From positions 88,208-148,207 of the forward strand of contig NMRA01000094.1 in the NCBI GenBank assembly GCA_002633005.1: a stretch of 60,000 nt of DNA, read 5' to 3'. Below the pieces are notes generated by a model. That model saw only the letters and a list, made by a program, of their open reading frames with translations, made no database searches and was not told the DNA's origin. The translations under genes were made by a program, and so were the position numbers. Of the stretch, positions 11,501 to 23,500 are shown piece by piece (the stretch's first letter is position 1; each line of letters starts with the position of its first letter). The DNA comes from Phoronis australis (taxonomy: Eukaryota; Phoronida; Phoronidae).

Positions 11501-14500
11501 AAACTGGCTAGTGATGAGAGTGTATTGCTGTTACTGTAAACAAACTGGCTAGTGATGGGAGTGTATTGTTGTCATTGTAAACAAACCGGCTAGTGATGGG
11601 GGGTATTGTTGTCATTGTACAAACTGACTAGTGATGAGGGTGCATTGTTGTCATTGGAATCAAACTGGCTAGTGATGAGAGTGTATTGCTGTTACTGTAA
11701 ACAAACTGGCTAGTGATGGGAGTGTATTGTTGTCATTGTAAACAAACCGGCTAGTGATGGGGGTATTGTTGTCATTGTAAAAAAGTGACTAGTGATGAGG
11801 GTGTATTGTTGTCATTGAACAAACTGACTAGTGATGAGGGTGCATTGTTGTCATTGAACAAACTGGCTAGTGATGAGGGTGTATTGTTGTCATTGTAAAC
11901 AAACCGGCTAGTGATGGGGGTATTGTTGTCATTGTACAAAGTGACTAGTGATGAGGGTGCATTGTTGTCATTGTAAACAAACTGGCTAGTGATGAGAGTG
12001 TATTGCTGTTACTGTAAACAAACTGGCTAGTGATGGGAATGTATTGTTGTCATTGTACACAAACTTACACAGAGAACAATACCAAAATATATGATGGTAA
12101 TAAAAGTAATAATAAAAGTAATAATAATACCAATTTGCTAAGTGTGTTGGTATTTGTAGGGCATTTACAATTAAATATCTTCAATACAAGAATCTCTTAA
12201 TTTCGCATTTTCAATACACACAAATGCACTCCTCTAGTTTGTAAAAAGCATCCATATTTTAGAAACATTTCAATGAACACAAAAACTCATAGCCTTGCAG
12301 ACACATATCAATAGTTTTTAAGGAAAGCAGAAATTAAGGATATTACACAGTTCTATAATTAATTTTCTAGCGCTCCATTCTTGTGGAATAAGCAAGTGAT
12401 TGTATACTGTATTATTCAGTGATACAGCCTTACATATATAAAACCGGGACAGTGTTAAAAGTTGTTCAGTGACACAGCCTTCCACACAGCATACAAGTGG
12501 CTGTACAGGTGCTAAGTGTTATTCAGTGATAGCCTTCCATACATCAAACGGGTGGCTGTACAGTGTTAAGTGTTATTCAGTGACACAGACTTCCAAACAT
12601 TAAACAGTTGGCCCTATAGTGTTGAGCACTATTCAGTGACACAGTCCTCAGTGGCGGATCTAGGATATCACAAGGGGGGCCCAACATTTTGTCTGTTAAC
12701 ATTTGCACACAGCACGATTGTAGATGCGCATAGCACCAAATGGGGGGGAGGTCGGGGGGTAAACCCCCCTCCTGCCCAGGAAAACTTTTGTGTTTTTTCT
12801 TTTAAAAATCAAGCATTTTCCTTGATTCCTGAAGTATTATCCAAGAAAAAAGGCAAAGAAAAAAGAACGTGTCAAACTTGAAAAACTGCAATAACCACAG
12901 ACTCGAACTCACGACCTGGCGGATAGAGCGCGCGTGCTTTACCACTGCACCACCACGAATTCACTCGTAACGTGATACTAAAAGACTAACTTGTTTATGG
13001 TCCACAGCGTTTGCACACGAAACCTACTTCTTTTTGTAATGCTTATTACACTTTTTATATTCTGTGCAATCAGTTCGTAACAAATTTGTTGTATTTAAAA
13101 TAGTCTTCAATTGCCCAAAAGACCAAATCCGTTTTTTTGTGTTGGCATTAATGACGCGATTGCTGTGAAAATCGTCTGAAGTTAAGGTTTGACAAAAATA
13201 GAATTATGAGTTTCTGAGTGATTCACTAAGGCTTCGATTAAAATTCACATCTTACCAGCAGCTTCTGTTTTTTCATCGTCACTCAGATTCCATTTTCTTT
13301 AAAAAATGAAGTAGTTTTCTTCATTGCACAGTGAAGCAGACGACGGAAACGGAGCCGTAGTGCGCAGCGCCACTGCCGGTCACCTGGGATAACGCGGTAC
13401 AGCCTATACTTAGCCATAGATCCGTTACGATTGCGCTGTGTTCCGAATTTGACACTTGAAATTGGATCTGAGCCCCCCCAAACACACTAAAACTGCACAC
13501 ATTTAAATCTTGTTTCAGCCATATAATTTTAATTACCGGGGTTAATTAATAAACTCAACATTTACCTACGCCCTTGCTATTTTATTTTTTTGCGGCAGCC
13601 ACCTATGGTCCTCCATATATGTAAAACAGGTTGACACAAACAAGTCAATGATACAAGATTGCAAAACTAGTCTACTTAATAAAGGACTGAAAATAGTCAA
13701 TGGTCAACGTACTGGCAGAGTTGGACCGTTTCTTAGGTGTCCCCAGTGACAATCCGTCCAGCTGAGAGTTTACTACAGGCTCTCCTGCTTCAGAAGGGTG
13801 GGATCCAACCCAAGATGATTGCCTGATCACATCACATGAGTCCAGGTCACTAGCCAATGAAATGTCACCCGCTTGAGATGCTGCCATGCTACCGTCACAT
13901 GACATGTTTGAGTTGTCGAAATCGTATCTCCGTCTGTGAAAACACAGAAAATTGCCCAGTAGAACTAAGTTACCAGAAATTTGAAGAAGGCAATAAAACC
14001 AAGATTAGAGTCAGATTTATGAAAATGACACACATGGAAATTAGGAGAACCCACCTTGTGTTTTTCCGGCTCTTGATGGAAACACGGCGACACACTGCAC
14101 ACCAAAAAGACAAAAATGTACAGAACAGAGCCACCCCAGTCTGCAGGAGGTAAATGTCGGAGGGTTCCAACCCTTGCACCTGACCCAGGTATGCCTTACC
14201 TGGATGAAGGGCAATCAGGCCTAGCCAGGTAAAACTCACCATGGCATCCACCAGGTACAAACTGAAAACAATGACAATAATAATCATATATTAATAATAG
14301 TAATAGCGAGCATTACACTGAATCATGAGTAAATTAACAAAAATGACGAAATTTGGCCAACTTTAGAACATTATGACATAAAAATGGCTAGTAGCATTCA
14401 TACAGTAATTTACCAAGTGTACTATTAACAAAAATGATCCAATGACTAGAAAACGTTTTTAAAAACTTCAACTTTTGCATAAGGCACTATAAAAACTATA

Positions 14501-17500
14501 GGACTTTTTATGACTTTTTAACAGATGAATAGATAATGAACCATTAACTTTATATGCTGATGACAAGGTTCTGTGTTCAAGCACTCAAATTCATTTGCAA
14601 AGAATGTTAAACTGCCTTTAAGATTATTGTTCTTCTTGGGGCATGAGTGTAAATCTGAAGAAAACTGAGATCATTGTTTTTAGAAATGGCAGGCCACTCA
14701 GAGCATACGAGAAGTGGAATTATGGAAATCAATTAGTGGAGGTCGTCTCACAAATATAAATATCTTGGAATATTTTTTACACCAAGATTAGTTTGGTCCA
14801 AAGCGACTAAAACTCTGGCACGTCAAGGTAGTAAAGCTGCTATGTCTATCTCTAAAATTAGAAACCATTGAGTCACTTGAACTGTTTGATAAATTGTCGA
14901 ACCAACTATGTGCTATGGTGCGGAAATCAGGGTATTCAAAGAATATGAATGGCTTGAAAATGTAATGTTAAATTCTGTAAAATTGCTATTGGGGTTGGAA
15001 ACTCTTGTTCAAATACAGCTGTATTGGGCAAATGTGGATTTTTTCCGCTGTATGCAAAGTACTATGTCACATGTGTAAAATATTGGCTAAAGTTGTTGAA
15101 AATGCCACCTAGTAGACATGCTAAAGTGGCTTACGACATGTTAGCTGATTTAGAACGGAACAGAAGATATACTTGGGTAACTTGTGTTAGATAATTGCTA
15201 TCAAAATACGGTTTTTATGCCTTGCATGGGAATTATGACTTTTAGTAGTGGAGAATGCTAGCTTACATCAAAAGGACATTGCTAGAGGCAACCTGAGGCT
15301 TCAGGTTGCCTCTAGCATCAATCACGGAGGAGTTTAAAGTAGGAAAGTGCAGGCTGGTTCTCACATTACGTGACTCTAGAGATCCAAAGGTGAGGGATGC
15401 TGGCGTCATGACAAGATCAGGGAGACGGTGGTCAGCAGACACATCTGTGAGCCAGGCGGAGAGTTTGTTACAGATCAGAGATATAATTGGAAGCACCTGC
15501 GTAGGACGCCAGGGGTTGGGGACATCCCAGTTCCAGCAGTGGGAAAAAGCGAGTGAGAGGCAGCGGAGGGAGATGGTCCAAGCTGAGGTGAGAGCAGCGG
15601 AGGAGGAAGCCCGTAAAGCCAAGGCAGTCCAACTAAGCCAGCAGGGAGCATGGACCAGGTGGAACCTTCCAGAGAGGAAAATATCGTGGGCAGACGTTTG
15701 GAGTATGGAGCCGATGCGTGTCCAGTTTCTACTTCGCTCGGTTTACGACGTGTTACCATCGCCTGCAAACCTTCTTCGCTGGGGCCTAGTGGATGACCCA
15801 GCCTGCCAGTTGTGCGGAGGAAGAGGTACGTTGGCCCACATCTTATCAGGGTGTAAGATGGCACTACAGCAGGGCCGATACAGGTGGCGTCATGACCAAG
15901 TACTGAAGACCCTTGCAGACATCATAGATGGAGAGCGTAAGACAAGAGTAACACAGCCTAGGGCAAGCAGACAGCACATACAATTCGTCAGGGAAGGTGA
16001 GATACGGAAGAAGTCACGTCAGCAGCCTTGCATCCTGGATGGAGTAAGCTGGGAAATGAGAGTAGATCTGGGAAGAAAGCTTGTGTTCCCGAGTATTGTG
16101 GAAACATCACTTCGGCCTGACATCATTCTGTGGTCGGACATTCATCAATGTATAGTGATTATAGAGCTTACGGTGCCTTGGGAGGAAGGATGCGAAGAGG
16201 CCCATGAGAGGAAATTATCTAAGTATAGCGAGCTGGCGGAGACATGTAGAGCTCGGGGCTGGCGAACTTGGTTGTTTCCTGTAGAGGTGGGATGTAGAGG
16301 ATTCCCTGCAAGATCTGTATGGTGGTTGCTGGAGAAGATTGGTGTGCGAGGGGGAAGGAAGAAAGCTGCAGTGAGAAGACTGGGCGAGACAGCTGAGAGG
16401 ACATCTTGTTGGCTGTGGTACCGTCGGAATGAAGGAAGTTGGAGGCCTCAGTGATGCACAGTGGGTTGGCCGCCACTGTGGACCCACCAGTGGAGACCGT
16501 TATGGTTTAGGGTCGAAACGAGTCGAGGAAGCTGGATGCCATCTGACGACATCAAGCTACGCCTCCAACTAGTTAGTGTACGGCAGGTAGAAGAGAATCC
16601 TGGTTTAGCTGTTACGAAGAAGGGGCGACAAGACGTCAGACTACATAGAAGCCTGACAACTATTGAGGCAGATAATATCACTGTAAGTACACACATGGGC
16701 ATAGTATTGATATTATTGTTTTCATGACTACAAAATTTCACGTGCCTTTCTTTTTTGCTTAATTTCATTAAACACACTTTGAGGTGGTAACATCATTTCT
16801 AAACTATATTCATTTATTTACACTAACTCTAGCTTATTTTCATTGGCATGATGTTTCCGTTCGTCATTTCTCCAGCCATATGTAGGTGTTACAGCGCTGT
16901 TAGAAGTAACACCTAAAGATGGCCGCAGAACTGCCTGACCAAAATGTGCCAATGTAAATAGGTTAGACGTCGGTGCAAAAAAGACCAATGGATTTGAGAA
17001 ATAATAAAGTCCGTAGTTCTGCAGAAATACACTCGTCTGATTTGCCAAAGATTTTACTAACATCCCATCAACCTATGATACACGTTTTGGTTATATGGTT
17101 AATAAGCCATAAAACACTGTAACACAAATTATAGCGCATCCAACACAAAATGTACATTGGTGTCAGTACGACATAATTCTAATAATGAATGCTACAGTGA
17201 TGTCATGTAAAATAATTTAAAGGTAAAGTCAAGTCAAACGATGTTCTGTTGCTATTCATAATACATATTGTCGTGTTGAAACCAAAACTTACCTATGTTT
17301 GCCATGAAGGAATATTGCAGCGAGAGCAGAGAATAACCCCAGAAACACCTGGCCTTGGGCATGTTCATACAAGAGCTGTATGTATCGAACAACCACCTTG
17401 GGAAGAGTGATGTTAATACTCAACACCTTTGATTGGCTGTCTCTGTTCAAATGATAGGCACTGACCCCCAACAGTGACAGTGTACATAATAGTGAGGTGA

Positions 17501-20500
17501 ACCTGAGGAGAGACACATGCAGCGGGCTGTGCACTCTACATGTCACGTGACCCTGCAATAACAGTGTAATTAAATTCTTACCAAGGGGGTTACAAGTCAG
17601 ATCACTTGAGATCTACTTTTATTAACAGAAGATTTAAAGCCTAACTTCAACGGAATTTTGTTATTTTAGATGTATTGGGCTAACCAGGTACTCCCAGCAA
17701 AGCCTCAGCAAAATAACAAAACGCGGGTTTAATCACGCAAATGTAGGCCCATCAAATGATAGGTAAAGCTACATTTTGTGCAATATTGTGTCACCGCGAG
17801 ATCCCTGCACAAACAACAAAAGGTCGATAACAGTCGTATTGAATATGGTCTGAATAGAACACCCTTGCGTGTGGATATTATTCGCAGTTGTTTAAATTAA
17901 AAGGTGATTCTCGCGGTGACATAGACATTAGCAAACCAATACGCCAAACAATTCGTTACATTTGACAATTTATGGAACTAGTGGGCTCAGAACAATGCTC
18001 TTAATATACTGTAAGATCCAAATTTACAAGTGTTACCGTTCAAGATAGGCTTTAAGACTAAAGGTGGTTCAAAGTTAAACCTGATTTAAATTGGATTTAG
18101 ACCAGGTTTAAAGATAATCTGCATTTCATAAAGGTGGTTTAACTTTTAGACCAGGTTTAACTCCAGTTTTGACCTAGTCCAAGTCATTTTCCCAACAAGG
18201 CTATGTTCCTTAGACCTGTATTAAGATCTTAAACCAGGTTTAACTTTAGACCTGGTCAGACCTAGGTTTAACACTGTTAAATATGGCGGACTTGCTCCAT
18301 ATAGTAGTCCTCAACTGTGCAGCTGAATGATGCCGCAGTGTGCATCACTGACGCAATTTTAGAGCGAGAAAGGATTATTTTCAATTTTCAGTTTTACACA
18401 GACACAAGATCAAACGTAGACCAGTATGTGTTGCAGGGTGTCCTTCGGACTCCTCAGAATACGACTGGTCGAGCAGGGCGTCATCATCGTAAGCGACACG
18501 GGTGGGACTGAGTTCCACCTGCATTGGTCCCAGATTTAAGGTTGCTGGGCAGGAGTCTTACCCCCACCCCTGTCCACAAAAATAAAACAGTAAAAATGAC
18601 ATGGTATTTATTATGTTGCTGCTAATGTGTGTACGTGTGAATGAAAAATGTCCCCTCGTGAAATCTTAGATCTGGCACTGGGTCACTCAATGTTTTCTTT
18701 ATAGCAATTTTTTCACTGATGAAATTTTCTTTCTGACCTTCATTTTTGAGTGATGCCCTTTGACTGTCGTTGCATTTCTCCGATTACGGGAAACTGTGCA
18801 AGCAGTCTGGACTAATATCTCTCCGAGTCTTGCTTTGGCACCAGTTTTCTTGTTCTCTATAACATTGGCTTTTCTTCTGATCAGTTCAGGGAGGGAAATT
18901 TTTACTCATGAGAAAATCTTTTAGACCTGATTCCACCTATAACTGTGTGCTGTCATTGAAACTGTGTGCTGTCATTGAAACCCACGTGGTCATAGTTCCA
19001 GTGAAGCACTTCAATAGTTTCTTTGTTGGGTTAATCCAGCTCGACACAGTAGGGTCCTTGGATACTTTAAACCTGGTTTTACTGAACCTGCTCTCTGGTC
19101 TAAAAAAATCAGGCTTCCAGGTTGGTGAAATGTAAGTTAGGTCTAAAATTAGACCAGGTTTAGGATGACCAGGTTTAAGAGTTAAACCACTGATTTTGTT
19201 AAACCATCTTTGTAAAATTAGCTGTTAGTGTCTACATCTTGCGGCTTGATTTCATAAAATTTATCTGTTTATGCTTATGAATGGAAATCTCCTTCTAACA
19301 AGTTACATGATTCACTCACATATATTGATGACGTGTCTGAGTCTTTAAGGCGGGCCTCGAGCAGCTTTGAGCGTAGTTTATGATCCTGCTTTGCCAGTTT
19401 GTGACTGACAGTAGCCTGGCATTGATGACACAGCATGTAGGAGTGGTCTAGCTGGTATTTGAACAATTCCACCTCGGAGTCATAGTTGCTCTGAAACGAA
19501 CATTTAACGGCATTGTTAACACAAAAATAAGATCAGAACAAACCAATAACATTATCAGGTTGTAGACTAACATTACCAGTAAAACAGTACTATGTTACCA
19601 ATGTCTAACTTCTTCCGTACAATTTGTTCAACAATTGTTCCTGAAACTGAGACAAAAATCCAGAAAACAAAAAATTTGTAAAATCCTCAGCCAAAGCAGA
19701 GCCCCATCATGGCAAAATATTTAATGCTACCCATTCTACATGAACAGGCTTCACACAAGTCAGTCAACCAACTATAACAAGACTAGCATCAACATACAGG
19801 TATGGAACAATGCCTTTTAAACAGCTTATACGAGGTAGACCACAAAATTTCTCACTGCTTGAGTAGTCCTGCTCATCATCTCGTCATGGTGGAGCTAAGG
19901 ACCGGACGGGGTGAACGCAACAGAAATCTACGATTCAACCAACACTCACCTTACCTGTTACAGCCATTTTAAGTGAAAAACAATCTAGTAAACATTATTT
20001 TTGTGAATCATTCAATGGCTATAGAAACAAAGACAAGTTTGTTGTCAACTTGAAAAATGTACGCTGAGCCCATTTGTTAAACAAGCCTTGCCACAGAAAT
20101 CTGAATGACCAATCGTGACCACCATGGTCAGTATTACCTGGTCGACAGGTAAAAAGCCAGCCCACCATGGCCAGTGTTACCTGATTGACAGGTACAAAGC
20201 TATCCCACCATGGCCAATGTTACCTGATTGACAGGTACAAAGCTAGCACACCAAGGCCAGCATTATCTGATTGACAGGTACAAAGCTAGCCCACCAAGGC
20301 CAACATTACCTGATTGACAGGTACAAATCCACCCCACCAAGGCCAGTATTACCTGATTGGCAGGTACAAAGCCAGCACACCAAGGCCAGTATTACCCGAT
20401 TGACAGGTACAAAGTCAGCACACCAAGGCCAGTATTACCTGATTTAAAGGTACAAAGCTAGCCCACCAAGGCCAGTATTACCTGATTGACAGGTACAAAG

Positions 20501-23500
20501 TCAGCCAGCTGCTTGATCTTCAGTAGTTGGTTTCGGTTACAGAGCTGACATAACCCATTACTGGCAGGATGAAATTCACTTGGCTCGCAGATTGCGCAAC
20601 AGATACCATGGTTCAACAGTTCGTCATGCTGAGCAGGTATTGGCTTGTTGTATCCCCCGTCCTACAAAATCAGAGTGCTATAGAATGAGCCAATAACCAA
20701 GATCATCTCAAGATGACAGAAATTCTGTGGTTGCCAAGAAGATCAGATACTACTGGTGTAAAATTAATAACTGGTAAAACAGTTGTGACTTTCACAGTAG
20801 TCTGCTAGGAACATGGATAAATAAAGCAAAAATACCAAGTAACAAAATAACAGTAGTATTTTTGATCATCAGGACAGTGTCCTATTCATGATTTATTCAT
20901 TCACAGGTGATTGCACACGCACATAGAGCCAAGGAAGTGGTGAGTGACCATCAAATTCTAGGTGCATGCTCATGTCATGTGCTACAAAGTTCATAGCGTT
21001 CTACAAGGTTTCATGGTCATTACATAGCTAACTCATAAAGACAACATTTTTGCACAGAGTTTGTGATAACTTCTCATTTCATTCAACAGACTTTGTTCGC
21101 CACGACAAGTATTCATGTTTTTTCAGGTTCCTTCAAATCATAAGACTCTAGTGGCCGGTTGCATGAAACATTCCCAAATAGGGACTCAACAAAGTTCCCT
21201 AAATCTACTGCTGCGTATTTGTGAACTTGTGAAAACACTGATTGTCCTTTCTTACGCTGTTTTCGTTTTGTTACTAAGTCAATATTTAGGTTTGATACGA
21301 AACGAGAGTGAATTTGACGCTGAATTCTCAATATTATCGAAAATGTATAGGGATCTTTTCATGCAACACTCCTCATAGGCGGATTTAGGGGGGGGGGGCC
21401 CAGGGGGCCCGGGCCCCCCCCNCTCAAATCTAATTTCAAGTGTCAAATTCGGAACACGGCGCGTTCGTAACGGAACTATGGCTAAGTATAGAATCTCCCG
21501 CGGTATCCCAGGCGACCGGCAGTGGCGCTGCGCACTACGACTCCGTTTTCGTCATCTGCTCCACTGTGCAATGAAGAAAATTTACTTCATTTTTTAAAGA
21601 AAATAGAACCTGAGTGACGATGAAAAAACAGAAGCTGCTGGTAAGATGTGAATTTTAATCGAAGCCTTGGTGAATCACTCAGAAACTCGCAATACTCTCT
21701 TTGTCAAACCTTATCTTAAGACGATTTCCAAAGCAATCCCGTCATTATTGCCAACACAAAAAACTGATTTGGTCTTTTGGGCATTTGAAGACTATTTTAA
21801 ATACGACAAAATAGTTAAGAATTGATGGCACAAAATATAAAACATGTAATAAGCATTACAAAAAGAAATAGGTTTCGTGCGCAAACGCTGTGGACCATAA
21901 ACAAGTAGGTCTCTTAGTATGAGATTAGTAGTTTTAAAATCCTGGTGGTGTAGTGGTAATGCACGCGCGCTCTATCCACCAGGTTGTGAGTTCGAGTCTT
22001 TGGTACTTGCAGTTTTCCTGTTTGACACGTTCTCCGTTTTTTCTTGCCCTTTTTCTTGGATAATACTTCAGGAATCAAGGAAAATGCTTGATTTTTAGAG
22101 GTAAAAACAGGAAAATTTCCTGACCTCCCCCCAATCGGTGCTATGCGCATCTACAATCGTGGTTCAGTTTGCGCAAATGCTTACAGCCAGACAAAATGTT
22201 GGGCCCCCCTTGTGATATTCTAGATCCGCCACTGATCTGTGAGTAAACAAAGACGTAAATAGGCAAAAGATTTAGGGTACTTAGTCGAGTCCCTATTTAG
22301 GACTGTTTCATGCAACCTGGCATAGGACTACATGCCAACTGCCACTCGTGACCTATGGATTTCGGTGTTAGAGCATGCGACCCTGAGATTTCACGGGACT
22401 GGCTACAAGAGTTTTGCACTGTGAATTTCCAGTTGTCCACTTGACTGACACTCGATCGAGTGTTGTAATTATCATATCATGCCCAATTTTAGTGCCTCAA
22501 TTTCATTTTGTCATCTTCCATTGATAAAATTTGTCAAGACATGTAAACACTGACATAATTTAGATGCTGAGCGAAAATCTGTAGTTGCTTGAAATCTCAC
22601 CAATTAACGACAAAATATAGCTAATAAGTGAAACTTATTTTTTCTTTTTTCATAAAGGATATGTAGCAAATATGTGCAAAGTCATTTTTAAAGATGTATA
22701 CCATAGTTACCATAAGACGAGGAATCTGGAAAATTACGAGTGTTCAGAACTATGTTAAAAACCTTTGAAAAATGAAAAAAGAGCAATTCTTGTACATGTT
22801 TTGGTACGAAAAAAATAAGATTTAACCGCAATTAGGAGTTTCTCAACAAGACATTTTTGGGTGAAGTAAAATCTTGTAGCATTAAACAATACAGAAATAA
22901 AATAAACAAAATAAAATTTCTATTTATAGGTGTTCGTTCTGTGATTGTAACTGAAAAATTTACTAACATTGGTGTTCATGTAACTTACGAATAACTACTT
23001 GCGAATTTATTAGCATAGTGTATGTCATGTCACATTTGACATTGGCAGTCAGTACATTCAGACTGCAATCCTAGTTGCAAAAAATATTTAACAAAACGAT
23101 TTACAATATAACACAATATACAGCATAATGTCGGGCGGTATGCAGTGAAATATGGAGCGGTAACTAGCACAATAATATACAGCAACGCAGACTGGAGACA
23201 AGTAAACTGTGTATTCATGTGGCGCCATCTTTGGGATACCCATTTTCCTTAGTCTTGCTGTTTGGCTGATATAACCTACACCATGTAAGTCTGGAAAGCA
23301 GCTATGCATTTTGTCAACCACCTTCTTTGAATTCTATCAATAACTTTCACCAATCCATGCTCTGCATTGTCACATCGCAGTCCATAAACAACAGTTTCAT
23401 TGACTATCAACTTCTTCAGCAGCAGAACATTAAAGTGCCTTCTAATGTTCATTGCGTGAGCTCACTTTCACTGACCACTAATACTAAGGATGACATCACT

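Larger units (their letters stand above)
21150..22322. mobile_element. MITE with GGTTGCATGAAACA inverted ends, interrupted by copy B
   Basis: The left arm, about 21153-21206 (GGCCGGTTGCATGAAACATT, then CCAAATAGGGACT), is mirrored by the right arm about 22268-22322 (GAGTCCCTATTTAGGACTGT, TTCATGCAACC). The tRNA-bearing element copy B lies between them. A diverged relative with the same end motifs is at 59575-59785. Confidence 0.7.

Noticed and set aside
21943-22005. tRNA gene
   Set aside because: A and B boxes are visible, but no acceptor stem or normal anticodon arm forms, and the same stretch recurs in three copies of one element.
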